Notes: a model not told the origin generated them from the sequence alone. A DNA stretch of 64,000 nucleotides from Pseudomonas sp. TH31 (GCF_016650815.1 NZ_JAEKEZ010000033.1:186001-250000), one strand, 5' to 3'; shown: positions 1 through 12,809, counted from the first letter of the stretch. Translations and numbers: made by a program.

Positions 1-15
1 AGCTACGGAGGTCAT
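1..15 (-). CDS. Start of a gene running off the left edge
   Basis: An ATG on the minus strand at 15 follows an AAGGA ribosome-binding site about 7 bases upstream (within 20-30). Only five codons (Met-Thr-Ser-Val-Ala) are inside the window, so the product cannot be named. The gene would be transcribed away from the window and lies downstream of the histidine phosphatase gene on the same strand, with a gap of about 64 bases, so the two may form an operon. Confidence 0.4.
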
Positions 16-79
16 GGTTCGATCCTTTCTTGGGTAATTAGAGCTGGGTGATTACAGCCAGGGTCACAATAGTCCGGAC

Positions 80-790
80 TCAGCGAAACGTGATGAGTTC
101 CGGGGCCTTCAGCAGTTGCAGGTGAGCATGACTGTTGAAGGAAGCCAGAGCCACCTCGCGACCACGAAACTTCAGTTGGTTGAGCGAGGTGTTGACGATT
201 TGCCAGTTGAGTTCAAAAGCCTGCCGGGCAGGCATTTGCGTAATGAGGTGGAGCAGGGCAGTGATGGTGCCGCCGGAGGTGAACACGGCGATTTTCTGGG
301 TGTTGTCGGCTTGTTCAAGGATGCGGTTCAGTCCGCCTTGCACGCGTTCGACAAACCCCAGCCAGCTTTCCAGGCCCGGTGTGTCGTAAGTGCCGGCCAG
401 CCAGCGCTCGATGATCAGGGCGAAAATACGCTGGAACTCAGCACGGTTTTGCGCGGCGTTGCGCAGGATGTCCAGCGCCTCGGGTTCGTCGGCCAGCATG
501 GCCGGCAGCAGGGCGCGAATCACCGCGTCGGCGTCGAATTCATTGAACGCGCAATCGATTTCCAGCATTGGCACCGGCAGGCCCACCGCGGCGTACTGTA
601 CCAGCGCGCTGTTGGCAGTATGTTGCTGACGGCGCAAGTCTCCCGACAGGCAGCGATCGAAGCTGATACCGAGCTCAGCGAGGTGCTGGCCGAGGATTTC
701 TGCCTGGCGAATACCGGTCGGCGACAGGACGTCGTAGTCGTCTGCACCAAAGGAGGCCTGGCCATGTCGAATCAAATAGATGCTGCCCAC
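80..790 (-). CDS. Histidine phosphatase family protein (phosphoglycerate mutase-like)
   Basis: Member of the histidine phosphatase superfamily, about 236 residues. The N-terminal LIRHGQ motif carries the phospho-accepting His and follows directly on the proposed GTG start at 790. An ATG at 853 would add 21 residues that do not look like this fold. The RxxxTA region (LRRQQHTA) fits the family's second arginine. The C-terminal motif that normally reads SHGG reads TSGG here, so the second catalytic His appears to be absent, as in some non-mutase members. The substrate is unknown. The gene is divergent from sohB and probably heads a unit continuing past the left edge. Confidence 0.75.
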   Translation of the reverse strand: MGSIYLIRHGQASFGADDYDVLSPTGIRQAEILGQHLAELGISFDRCLSGDLRRQQHTANSALVQYAAVGLPVPMLEIDCAFNEFDADAVIRALLPAMLADEPEALDILRNAAQNRAEFQRIFALIIERWLAGTYDTPGLESWLGFVERVQGGLNRILEQADNTQKIAVFTSGGTITALLHLITQMPARQAFELNWQIVNTSLNQLKFRGREVALASFNSHAHLQLLKAPELITFR

Positions 791-996
791 GTCCGCGTCA
801 TCCCGGTACGTTGAAGGTTTGGCGAGGTTATGAGGATGGCAGTGAGCTGTCAATGAAAAAACATACGCTTGTTTGAAATGCCCGTTACAGGCCTGTTGCC
901 AGCGCTTTCACGGCTGGCCCCAAAGGCGGGGCATGGGTATGCTGGCGTCATCCCGCGCGCGCGTATATGCGGCGCATTGCATTAAAGGAGTCCTGT

Positions 997-2019
997 GTGG
1001 AGTTTTTTGCCGAGTACGCCAGTTTTCTGGCCAAGACCGTGACACTGGTGATCGCCATTCTGGTGGTGCTGGCCAGTTTCGCGGCATTGCGCAGCAAAGG
1101 TCGGCGCAAGTCAGCCGGTCAGTTGCAGGTCAGCAAACTCAATGATTTCTACAAAGGGCTGCGCGAACGCCTGGAGCAAACTCTGCTCGACAAGGACCAA
1201 CTCAAGGCCCTGCGCAAGTCCCAGGCTAAAACCGAGAAAAAACAGAAGAAAAAACCCGAAGCCAAAGGCCGGGTGTTCGTGCTGGATTTCGACGGCGACA
1301 TCAAGGCTTCCGCCACCGAAAGCCTGCGCCATGAAATCACCGCGCTCCTGACCCTCGCGACCCCCAGGGACGAAGTGGTTCTGCGTCTGGAAAGTGGTGG
1401 CGGCATGGTTCACAGCTATGGCCTGGCATCGTCACAACTGGCGCGCATCCGTGAGGCCGGTGTGCCGCTGACCGTGTGCATCGACAAAGTCGCGGCCAGC
1501 GGCGGCTACATGATGGCGTGCATCGGCGAGAAAATTATCAGCGCGCCGTTCGCCATCCTCGGCTCCATCGGCGTGGTGGCGCAGTTGCCCAACGTCAACC
1601 GCTTGCTGAAAAAGCATGACATCGACTTTGAAGTCCTGACCGCCGGTGAGTACAAGCGCACACTGACGGTATTTGGCGAAAACACCGAGAAGGGCCGGGA
1701 AAAGTTTCAGGAAGACCTGGACATCACCCACCAATTGTTCAAGAACTTCGTCTCCCGCTACCGTCCGCAATTGGCCATCAATGAAGTGGCCACCGGTGAA
1801 GTCTGGCTCGGTGTCGCGGCACTGGACAAGCAACTGGTGGACGAACTCAAGACCAGTGACGAATACCTCGCCGAACGCGCCAAGGGCGCCGAGCTGTTCC
1901 ACTTGCATTACGCCGAGCGCAAGAGCTTGCAGGAACGAGTTGGCCTGGCTGCCAGTGGCTCGATTGATCGCGTACTGTTGACCTGGTGGAGCCGACTGAC
2001 CCAACAACGCTTCTGGTAA
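997..2019 (+). CDS. sohB: Inner-membrane serine protease SohB (S49 family)
   Basis: Signal peptide peptidase A-type protease of 340 residues, normal for SohB. The GTG start at 997 is preceded by AAAGGAG at 985-990. The frame is open upstream to 967, but the membrane anchor begins right after the GTG. Residues of about 8-30 form one transmembrane helix, followed by a lysine-rich, charged linker (KKQKKK), then the periplasmic protease domain. The nucleophile is Ser168 in AASGGYM and the general base is Lys220 in GEYKRTLTVFG, the Ser-Lys dyad of S49 peptidases. Members of this family cleave residual signal peptides or misfolded membrane proteins; the exact substrate is unknown. The gene is monocistronic and ends at a strong terminator. 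Confidence 0.92.
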   Translation: MEFFAEYASFLAKTVTLVIAILVVLASFAALRSKGRRKSAGQLQVSKLNDFYKGLRERLEQTLLDKDQLKALRKSQAKTEKKQKKKPEAKGRVFVLDFDGDIKASATESLRHEITALLTLATPRDEVVLRLESGGGMVHSYGLASSQLARIREAGVPLTVCIDKVAASGGYMMACIGEKIISAPFAILGSIGVVAQLPNVNRLLKKHDIDFEVLTAGEYKRTLTVFGENTEKGREKFQEDLDITHQLFKNFVSRYRPQLAINEVATGEVWLGVAALDKQLVDELKTSDEYLAERAKGAELFHLHYAERKSLQERVGLAASGSIDRVLLTWWSRLTQQRFW

Positions 2020-2082
2020 TGCTCCTTGAAAACCCGGTCACTGTCGGTGATCGGGTCTAATGAGAGGGTCCGTCTGACCGAG

Positions 2083-2116
2083 AAGCCCTGCAGGTTTACG
2101 CTTGCAGGGCTTTTCT
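2083..2116 (+). terminator. Rho-independent terminator of sohB
   Basis: A 10-base perfect stem, AAGCCCTGCA (2083-2092) with TGCAGGGCTT (2103-2112), encloses a 10-base loop and ends in TTTT. It lies 64 bases after the sohB stop codon. Confidence 0.85.
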
Positions 2117-2138
2117 CGTTTTCGGCGCAGGATCTCTC

Positions 2139-2246
2139 ATGAATACGATGACGCTTCTGGGTATCGACATTGGCAAACACCGCTTCCATTTGCACGGCCG
2201 ATTTGCGAGTGAACGACACAGCGCTGCAGGAACGTGTGCGGCATAG
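2139..2246 (+). pseudogene. IS110-family transposase N-terminal remnant
   Basis: An ATG at 2139 opens a 35-codon frame beginning Met-Asn-Thr-Met-Thr, then LLGIDIGKHRFHLHG. This resembles the start of the DEDD RuvC-like domain of IS110-family transposases, where the first catalytic Asp sits in GIDIGK. After about 20 codons the similarity stops and the frame ends at TAG 2244-2246. No partner transposase sequence, terminal structure or target duplication is visible. The stretch from 2247 to 2476 holds no gene I can recognise; the small open frames there on both strands have no family resemblance. Confidence 0.6.
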
Positions 2247-2476
2247 GGTTGACGAGCTGGACGCGTCACCGGGGCTGTGCCGCGACCTGTTCGAGGAGGT
2301 GCAATGGCCGGCGATTGATGGAGATGATTCGTTTGCCGGTTTCGTGCGGCTGTGAAGGTTCAATCGCTGAGTACGGGAGTGCTGCTGCGGGAAAAAATTC
2401 GCGGTAATGACTTTCTCCAGGCGAAAAAAAACCTCGAGCTCCGGCACACTGGCCAAGACTCAAGGCTTTTTGACAG

Positions 2477-2971
2477 TCAGCGGCGACGGAACAGCGGCAG
2501 CGGTTCGTCGGTCGCGGCCTGGTACGTCACCGAGAAGTCCTTGAGGCTATCAAGGGCTTCGTACGGGTCTTTATCGGCGCGCAACGCAAAGGCGTCGAAA
2601 CCGCAGCGGCGCAGGTAGAACAACTGGTCGCGCAGAATATCGCCAATTGCCCGCAGTTCGCCCTTGAAACCATAACGGTCACGCAGCAGGCGGGCGTTGG
2701 AGTAGTTACGGCCATCGGTGAAGGCCGGGAAGTTCAGGGCAATCACCTTGAACTGATCGACCTCGTCACCGATTTCCTCGGCTTCTTCATCGGCGTCCAG
2801 CCACACACCCAGGCCGCCATCGCGGGCCTTGAGCATACGGCTGTGTTCGCGCCACAGCGCCAGTGGCACGATCAGGTCGTCGCAGTTGCTGATCTCGTCG
2901 ATGTTGAAGTCCTTGGGCAGCAAGTGCCAGGTTTCGTCGACGACTTCGTTGTTCTTAATGATTCGCTGCAT
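2477..2971 (-). CDS. DUF934 protein, sulfite reductase accessory
   Basis: A protein of 164 residues starting at MQRIIKNNEVVDETW. The frame is open 10 codons further up, but this start overlaps the end of cysI by 17 bases in the usual way. It belongs to the DUF934 family, whose members sit next to ferredoxin-type sulfite reductases and assimilatory sulfate reduction genes in pseudomonads. The C-terminal half contains the conserved YGFKGELRAIGDILRDQL and FDAFALRADKDP stretches typical of the family. The biochemical role is not established; the overlap with cysI implies translational coupling and a function in sulfite reduction. Confidence 0.85.
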   Translation of the reverse strand: MQRIIKNNEVVDETWHLLPKDFNIDEISNCDDLIVPLALWREHSRMLKARDGGLGVWLDADEEAEEIGDEVDQFKVIALNFPAFTDGRNYSNARLLRDRYGFKGELRAIGDILRDQLFYLRRCGFDAFALRADKDPYEALDSLKDFSVTYQAATDEPLPLFRRR

Positions 2972-4613
2972 AGACGCGCTCCTTGAAGAGGTCGATGCCA
3001 ATACGTTGATAGGTGTCGATGAAGCGCTCGTCTTCGGTACGTTGTTCGATGTACACGTTGATCAGCTTTTCGATCACATCAGGCATGGCTTCCTGGGCAA
3101 AGGACGGGCCGAGGATCTTGCCCAGGCTGGCGTCACGGCTGGCGCTGCCACCCAGGGACACCTGGTAGAACTCTTCGCCTTTCTTGTCCACCCCGAGGAT
3201 GCCGATGTGGCCGACGTGGTGGTGACCACAGGCGTTCATGCAACCGGAGATGTTCAGGTCCAGTTCGCCGATGTCGAACAGGTAGTCCAGGTTGTCGAAA
3301 CGACGCTGGATCGATTCGGCAATCGGGATCGACTTGGCGTTGGCCAGGGAGCAGAAATCACCGCCAGGGCAGCAGATGATATCGGTCAGCAAGCCGATGT
3401 TCGGCGTAGCAAAACCTTGCTCGCGCAACTCGCCCCACAGGGTGAACAACTGAGCCTGTTCGACGTCGGCCAGGATGATGTTCTGCTCGTGGGAGGTGCG
3501 CAGTTGACCGAAGCTGTAACGCTCGGCCAGGTCGGCCACCGCGTCGAGCTGCTTGTCGGTGATGTCGCCCGGTGCAACACCGGTCGGCTTCAGGGACAGG
3601 GTCACGGCCACATAGCCCGGCTTCTTGTGCGCCAGGGTGTTGCGGGTGCGCCAGCGAGCGAAGCCGGCGTGTTCTTTGTCGAGGTCGGCCAGTGCCTGGG
3701 ACTGGTTGTCCAGGGCCTTGTAATCCGGGTCGACGAAGTGTTTGGCGACGCGATGCACTTCGGCCTCGGTCAGCGTGGTCTGGCCACCGCGAAGGTGTTC
3801 CATTTCCGCGTCGACTTTTTGCGCGAAGACTTCAGGGGTCAAGGCTTTGACGAGGATTTTGATCCGCGCCTTGTACTTGTTGTCGCGACGGCCGTAGCGG
3901 TTATAAACCCGCAGGATGGCGTCGAGGTAGCTCAACAGGTCCTGCCACGGCAGGAACTCATTGATGAACGCACCCACCACGGGGGTACGGCCCAGGCCAC
4001 CACCGACCAGCACACGGAAACCGAGTTCACCCGCAGCGTTGTGTACCGGCTCGAGGCCGATGTCATGGACTTCGATGGCCGCACGGTCAGACGTCGAACC
4101 GTTGATGGCGATCTTGAACTTGCGCGGCAGGTAAGCGAATTCCGGGTGGAACGTGGTCCACTGGCGGACGATTTCGCACCACGGACGCGGGTCGATCAAC
4201 TCGTCGGCAGCGACACCGGCGAACTGGTCGGTGGTGACGTTGCGCAGGCAGTTACCGCTGGTCTGGATTGCGTGCATCTGCACGGTCGCCAGCTCAGCCA
4301 GGATGTCCGGAATGTCTTCCAGCGCCGGCCAGTTGAACTGCACGTTCTGCCGGGTGCTGATGTGGGCATAGCCCTTGTCATAGTCACGGGCAATCTTGGC
4401 CATCATTCGCGTCTGGCGCGAAGTCAGTTGGCCGTAAGGCACCGCGACCCGCAACATCGGCGCGAAACGCTGGATGTAAAGGCCATTTTGCAGGCGCAGG
4501 GGGCGGAATTCTTCTTCGCTCAGCTCGCCTGCCAGATAGCGTCGGGTCTGATCACGGAACTGCTTGACGCGGTCCTCGATGATCCGCTGATCGTACTCGT
4601 CGTATACGTACAT
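2955..4613 (-). CDS. cysI: Assimilatory sulfite reductase, sirohaem-[4Fe-4S] subunit CysI
   Basis: Reduces sulfite to sulfide for cysteine synthesis in the cytoplasm. The ATG at 4613 (MYVYDEYDQR) gives 552 residues, the family length in Pseudomonas; the 41 codons open upstream are not protein-like. Two nitrite/sulfite reductase ferredoxin-like half domains alternate with two sirohaem/4Fe-4S domains. The cluster ligands are visible as Cys415 and Cys421 (CPGGDFC) and Cys458 and Cys462 (CMNAC). It overlaps DUF934 downstream. Between its start and 4907 (about 290 bases) there is an AT-rich promoter region divergent to the small membrane gene at 4908; I see no clear regulator site. A 651-codon frame on the opposite strand is a high-GC shadow. 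Confidence 0.95.
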   Translation of the reverse strand: MYVYDEYDQRIIEDRVKQFRDQTRRYLAGELSEEEFRPLRLQNGLYIQRFAPMLRVAVPYGQLTSRQTRMMAKIARDYDKGYAHISTRQNVQFNWPALEDIPDILAELATVQMHAIQTSGNCLRNVTTDQFAGVAADELIDPRPWCEIVRQWTTFHPEFAYLPRKFKIAINGSTSDRAAIEVHDIGLEPVHNAAGELGFRVLVGGGLGRTPVVGAFINEFLPWQDLLSYLDAILRVYNRYGRRDNKYKARIKILVKALTPEVFAQKVDAEMEHLRGGQTTLTEAEVHRVAKHFVDPDYKALDNQSQALADLDKEHAGFARWRTRNTLAHKKPGYVAVTLSLKPTGVAPGDITDKQLDAVADLAERYSFGQLRTSHEQNIILADVEQAQLFTLWGELREQGFATPNIGLLTDIICCPGGDFCSLANAKSIPIAESIQRRFDNLDYLFDIGELDLNISGCMNACGHHHVGHIGILGVDKKGEEFYQVSLGGSASRDASLGKILGPSFAQEAMPDVIEKLINVYIEQRTEDERFIDTYQRIGIDLFKERVYAANH

Positions 4614-4907
4614 ATAAGTCCTGTTCTCAGGCTTGGGCCGGTCGGTTCCAGTTGCGTTTTTCGCTTGCTGACGTTTCCGATACTGCCTCGGCAATTCTGC
4701 GCGCACGGCCGCGCACTCCCTACGGAGCCGGGGCAAGATACCAGTTTGCAGTTATGCGCAAAAGTGATGTTTGAGTATATGTAAAGAACCAAAATAACTA
4801 ACGAGAGCCGTTATTGCTAAACCCTTATTTGTGGTGCGGGCAATCGTCGTCTTTACTGTGGTCGAGTCTTTATGCAATCACCGATAAAACCGACAAGAGG
4901 CGATGCA

Positions 4908-5021
4908 ATGAGCAACCCAACCAAAGCAAGGAAAAGCGATAGCACGGTCGATGCCTGGGCGATTTTGTTCCTGATCATCCTGGTCGTGGGCACGGCAGTA
5001 TTTTGGGTCGCGCATCTATAA
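4908..5021 (+). CDS. Small single-pass membrane protein, 37 aa
   Basis: The ATG at 4908 follows a purine-rich AGAGG at 4896-4900 and opens a 37-residue frame. The N-terminus is basic and polar (MSNPTKARKSDSTVDAW), followed by one hydrophobic helix (residues about 16-34, ILFLIILVVGTAVFWVA) and a short end. The charge pattern predicts the N-terminus in the cytoplasm. It is divergent from cysI. I do not recognise a named family. The good RBS, the complete hydrophobic segment and the stop right after it argue for a real small membrane protein. Confidence 0.6.
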   Translation: MSNPTKARKSDSTVDAWAILFLIILVVGTAVFWVAHL

Positions 5022-5099
5022 ACGACCCCGTCCGGGCCTGGTTCCGACGATTGTCGGACAAAAACCGGAATCAGCGCAGTTTGCCGGCAGTTCGGGGGC

Positions 5100-5105
5100 T
5101 ATAAT
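5100..5105 (+). promoter_or_regulatory. Probable -10 element (TATAAT)
   Basis: A perfect TATAAT lies 32 bases upstream of the binding-protein start at 5138. A good -35 at 16-18 bases is not seen; TTGCCG at 5081 is only 13 bases away. The promoter call rests mainly on the -10. Confidence 0.4.
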
Positions 5106-5137
5106 GCGCGCCATTTTTCCGGGGCTCGGATGATCCA

Positions 5138-6210
5138 ATGTTCAAGTTTTTCTACACCTGCCTGCTGATGTGCGGCGCAGTCTACGGACCCGGCGTGCGC
5201 GCGGAATCGGTGTTGTTCCTGAACCCGGGCTCCACTCAGGAAAGATTTTGGGTCAGCTACTCGCAATTCATGCAGGCGGCCGCCAAGGACCTGGGCATGG
5301 ATCTGCAGATTCTTTATTCCCAACGCATGCCCGAAGTGACGATTGCCCAGGCCCGAGAGGCATTGCAGGGGCCCAATCGTCCGGACTATCTGGTATTCGC
5401 CAATGAACAATACGTCGCCCCGCAAATCCTGCGCCTGGCCCAAGGCAGCGGCGTGAAACTGTTTATGGTCAACGCATCCCTGACCGACAATCAGTTGCGC
5501 CTGCTGGGGGAGCGCCCGGATCGATTGGGTAGCCTGGTGCCCAACGACGAGGAGGGCGGCTACCTGATGCTCAAGGAACTGATTCGCCAGCATCCACCGG
5601 CAACGCCTGGCCAACCCATCGAGTTACTGGCGTTTTCCGGCCTGAAGATCACCCCTTCGGCGCAACTGCGCGAAAAAGGCATGCTGCGCGCCTTGGCTGA
5701 ACACCCTGAGGTGCGCTTGCGCCAATTGGTCTACAGCGGCTGGACCCGTGAGCGCGCCTATGAACAGGCGAAACTGCTGTTTCGGCGCTACCCCGAGGTA
5801 TCGCTGGTGTGGTCCGCCAATGACGAGATGGCGTTCGGTGCCATGCAGGCGTATTCGGAGACGGGAGGCACGCCGGGAAAGGGGGCTTGTTCGGTGCTTT
5901 CAATACCTCGCCCGCAGCCTTGAACGCCCTGGTCGACGGCCGTTTGAGCGTGTTATTGGGTGGGCACTTTACGCTCGGTGGCTGGGCGCTGGTGCAATTG
6001 CATGATTACGATCAAGGCGTGGACGTGAACCAATACGGCGGTCGTGACCGGCAGATTCCGTTATTGCAACTGATCGACAAGGCCCAAGCCAAGCGGCTGC
6101 TGGCCAAGGGCGATTCACCGGATTTCGGTGTGAACTTCCGGCTCCTGTCGGCCAAGGGGCGACCGATCTCCTATCGCTACCCGTTCAGCCTGCAAACGTT
6201 GATGCGCTGA
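5138..6210 (+). CDS. Periplasmic binding protein, ABC sugar type (one-base frameshift)
   Basis: About 357 residues if restored. The N-terminus is a signal peptide (MFKFFYTCLLMCGAVYGPGVRA, cleaved after ARA-like residues). The rest resembles type I periplasmic binding proteins and LacI-like folds of the sugar ABC family, with VWSANDEMAFGAMQAY as the typical hinge-region motif. The frame breaks at about 5875-5885 (GGGAAAGGGGG) and continues in the next frame as GLFGAFNTSPAALNAL through to TLMR*. Restoring one base in the purine run joins the two parts into a full-length protein. No transporter permease or ATPase is next to it, so it may be an orphan sensor or binding subunit. The ligand is unknown. 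Confidence 0.75.
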
Positions 6211-6217
6211 AACCGCG

Positions 6218-6436
6218 TCACACCCCGGCCAGGTGCAGCACCAGTTTCACGATGCCAAACAGCGTCAGCGCGAATACCGCTGTGAACAGTATCCCCATAA
6301 TCACGAAATGACTCGGCTTGCCATGGGTAAAGTCCCGGGCGCGATTCTTCCCGCTCTGCACCCCGAACGCCGCGGCTATCACGCTGTGCAGCATCTGCAG
6401 GAAGGTCGGTGGCTTGTTGTCGACTGGATCGTCCAT
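6218..6436 (-). CDS. DUF2970 membrane protein
   Basis: Small protein of 72 residues starting MDDPVDNKPPTF, with a GGGGGA ribosome-binding site just upstream. The frame is open to 6586, but that extension runs through a REP element. The N-terminal part (FLQMLHSVIAAAFGVQSGKNRARDF) is the DUF2970 signature. The C-terminal half is a single membrane helix (FVIMGILFTAVFALTLFGIVKLVLH). Function unknown. It is convergent with the binding-protein gene; only seven bases separate the two stop codons. Confidence 0.8.
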   Translation of the reverse strand: MDDPVDNKPPTFLQMLHSVIAAAFGVQSGKNRARDFTHGKPSHFVIMGILFTAVFALTLFGIVKLVLHLAGV

Positions 6437-6526
6437 AAATCCCCCGTCACGTATGTATGAGCCGTAAGCATAGACAACAGACACGAATCCTGTAGGAGCG
6501 AGGATTTGTGACCGCCCCAAAACCAC

Positions 6527-6616
6527 TGTGGGAGCGAGCCTGCTCGCGAAGGGGCCATCACATTCAACATCATCGTTGAGTGTCACACCGCCTTCGCGAG
6601 CAGGCTCGCTCCCACA
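6527..6616. repeat. REPIN (paired REP, GTGGGAGCGAGCCTGCTCGC type)
   Basis: Two inverted REP copies, TGTGGGAGCGAGCCTGCTCG at 6527 and its reverse complement ending at 6616, enclose a spacer of about 40 bases. It lies between the DUF2970 gene start and the metH 3' end. A partial third copy (TGTAGGAGCGAGGAT) precedes it at 6491. Confidence 0.9.
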
Positions 6617-6658
6617 GGGTATTTGTGTTGGCCACTGTGTTGTGGCCAGTCCGTGAGC

Positions 6659-10368
<3,710 letters not shown>

Positions 10369-10523
10369 TTGGACTACTCGGAAAGACCATGACGAAGGGG
10401 CGGGATGATAGCAAACCTGTGCGCTTTTAGAGCATGCCAAGGTTTTGCATGAATATCGCTCATGTTGGTGCCAGGGCCGGACCGGTAGAATCGCGGCGTT
10501 TTCATATGATCGGGACCAGGGAC

Positions 10524-12809
10524 ATGTCGTATCGCGTCGTCATCAGCATTTTTTTGCTGTTTTCAAGCTGGGGCGCCGCTGCGCAAAGTCCCGCCATTTC
10601 CTACACCCGAGATATTCAACCGATCTTCACCGAAAAGTGCGTGGCCTGCCACGCCTGCTACGACTCCGCCTGTCAGCTCAATCTGGGCAGCGGCGAAGGG
10701 GCGGCCCGCGGTGCGACCAAGATTGCGGTCTACGACGGTGAGCGCAGCGTCGCATCCGCGCCAACCCGTCTGTTCTATGACGCCTTCGGCAAACTGGCCT
10801 GGCAGCACAAGGACTTCTATTCGGTCCTCGACGCCCAAGGCAGCCAGGCAGCGCTGATGGCGCGGATGCTTGAGCTGGGCCACAAAACCCCGTTAACGCC
10901 CAATGCCAGGTTGCCGGAAGACATCGTGCTGGGCCTGAACCGGGAAAACATGTGCGCCATGCCGGCGGAGTTCGACGGTTATGCCGGCGCGCACCCGAAA
11001 GAAGGCATGCCGCTGGCGGTGACCGGCCTGACCGATCAGCAGTACCAGACCCTGCAACGCTGGCTCGCAGCCGGTGCGCCGATTGACGAACAAGGCCTGG
11101 TGCCCAGCGCCAGAGAAGCGCTGCAAGTGCTGCAGTGGGAAAATCTGCTCAACGCCCCCGGTGCTCGCGGCAGTCTGGTGGGACGCTGGTTGTTCGAACA
11201 CTGGTTCCTGGCGCATATCTACTTCAAGGATGGCGAGCCGGGGCATTTCTTCCAGTGGGTGCGTTCACGCACGCCAACCGGCCAACCGATCGACCTGATC
11301 AACACCCGCCGGCCGAACGACGATCCGGGCACGCAGATTTATTACCGGTTATGGCCGGTGCAAGGTGTGATCGTTCAGAAGACCCACATCACCTATCCGC
11401 TGAGCGCGGCGAAGCTGTCCCGGGTCAAAAGCCTGTTCTTCAGCGGCAACTGGCAGGTCAACGCCTTGCCGGGGTACGGCCCGGAGCGCCGGGCCAATCC
11501 GTTTACCACGTTCGAGGCGATCCCGGCCCAGGCGCGTTATCAGTTCATGCTCGATAACGCCGAGTACTTCGTGCGCACCTTTATCCGCGGCCCGGTGTGC
11601 CGTGGGCAGATCGCTACAGATGTGATTCGTGACAACTTCTGGGCGCTGTTCCAGGCGCCGGAGCACGACCTGTACATCACCGATCCGAACTATCGCGGCC
11701 AGGCCACGCCGCTGCTGGCAATGCCGGGCCAGAACGACGACGTCGGCAGTGTTTTGAGCCTGTGGCATGACTACCGCAACAAGCGCAACGAATACGAAGC
11801 CCTGCGCCGGGACAGCTACGCCCAGGTGCCGGCGCCGAGCTGGTCGACGCTGTGGGCCGGCAACGACAACGCGTTGCTGACGATCTTCCGCCACTTCGAC
11901 AGTGCCTCGGTGAACAAAGGCCTGATCGGTGACGTGCCGCAAACCATGTGGCTGTTCGATTTCCCGTTGTTGGAGCGCACGTATTACCAGTTGGCAGTAA
12001 ATTTCGACGTGTTTGGCAACGTCTCCCACCAGGCCCAGACGCGGCTGTACTTCGACCTGATCCGCAACGGTGCCGAGCAGAACTTCCTGCGCTTGATGCC
12101 GGCCGATTCCCGTAACGACTACCTCGACGATTGGTACCAGAGCAGTGGCAAGTTCAAGATGTGGCTGGATTACGAGTCCATCGACAACGACAAGTCCAGC
12201 GCGCTGAAACTCGACGAAAAAGACCCGAAACGGGATTTCGCCATGCAACTGCTGGCGCGTTACGGCGACCTCAACGCCAAACCCGACCCGATCAACCGCT
12301 GCGACGGCGCGTATTGCTCGCGGCCGAACATCGCCCCGGCGTTGCAGAACGCCGAACAAGCCTTGAGTCGCCTGACTTCGCGTCCGGCAGCAGGTTTGAA
12401 GGTCATTGATCAATTGCCGGAAGCAACGATGTTGCGCATCGAAACGGCGAGCGGCAAACGCGAGATCTACAGCCTGCTGCGCAACCGTGCGCACAGCAAC
12501 GTGGCATTCATACTCGGTGAATCCCTGCGTTATCAGCCGGGGCTCGATACGTTGACCATCTATCCAGGTGTGCTCAGCAGTTATCCGAACTTCATGTTCA
12601 ACATTCCGGCGGAGCAGGTGCCTGAGTTTGTTGATGCGATGGAAAAATCCAAGGACACCGACAGTTTCGAGAGAATCGTCGAGCGCTGGGGCGTTCGGCG
12701 TAGCCATCCGCAGTTCTGGTTCTACTTCCACGACCTGAGCACGTACATCCACGAAACCGACCCGGTGGAAGAGGGCGTGCTGGACATGAACCGCTACGAG
12801 AATCTTTGA
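10524..12809 (+). CDS. cti: Periplasmic fatty acid cis/trans isomerase
   Basis: Converts cis-unsaturated phospholipid acyl chains to trans, a rapid membrane-stiffening response to solvents and heat in Pseudomonas. The ATG at 10524 (MSYRVVISIF) is preceded by CCAGG and gives 761 residues, matching the family; the frame upstream is not protein-like. Residues 1-20 are a signal peptide ending GAAAQ. The c-type haem site CVACH lies at residues 39-43, with further cysteines just after it. The rest is the long Cti domain (for example FVRTFIRGPVCRGQIA). The gene is divergent from metH across a 155-base shared promoter region and ends before a REP element. Confidence 0.95.
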   Translation: MSYRVVISIFLLFSSWGAAAQSPAISYTRDIQPIFTEKCVACHACYDSACQLNLGSGEGAARGATKIAVYDGERSVASAPTRLFYDAFGKLAWQHKDFYSVLDAQGSQAALMARMLELGHKTPLTPNARLPEDIVLGLNRENMCAMPAEFDGYAGAHPKEGMPLAVTGLTDQQYQTLQRWLAAGAPIDEQGLVPSAREALQVLQWENLLNAPGARGSLVGRWLFEHWFLAHIYFKDGEPGHFFQWVRSRTPTGQPIDLINTRRPNDDPGTQIYYRLWPVQGVIVQKTHITYPLSAAKLSRVKSLFFSGNWQVNALPGYGPERRANPFTTFEAIPAQARYQFMLDNAEYFVRTFIRGPVCRGQIATDVIRDNFWALFQAPEHDLYITDPNYRGQATPLLAMPGQNDDVGSVLSLWHDYRNKRNEYEALRRDSYAQVPAPSWSTLWAGNDNALLTIFRHFDSASVNKGLIGDVPQTMWLFDFPLLERTYYQLAVNFDVFGNVSHQAQTRLYFDLIRNGAEQNFLRLMPADSRNDYLDDWYQSSGKFKMWLDYESIDNDKSSALKLDEKDPKRDFAMQLLARYGDLNAKPDPINRCDGAYCSRPNIAPALQNAEQALSRLTSRPAAGLKVIDQLPEATMLRIETASGKREIYSLLRNRAHSNVAFILGESLRYQPGLDTLTIYPGVLSSYPNFMFNIPAEQVPEFVDAMEKSKDTDSFERIVERWGVRRSHPQFWFYFHDLSTYIHETDPVEEGVLDMNRYENL

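Noticed and set aside
2170..2355. 61-codon + strand frame after the IS110 stub
   Set aside because: No family resemblance or convincing RBS. Probably chance in the gene-free segment.
2829..4784. 651-codon + strand frame opposite cysI
   Set aside because: A shadow frame. cysI on the other strand has all four cluster cysteines and the family length.
10369..10523. SAH or B12 riboswitch before metH
   Set aside because: The 155-base gap to cti shows none of the conserved blocks seen in the two B12 riboswitches at 17 kb, and I could not recognise an SAH motif.
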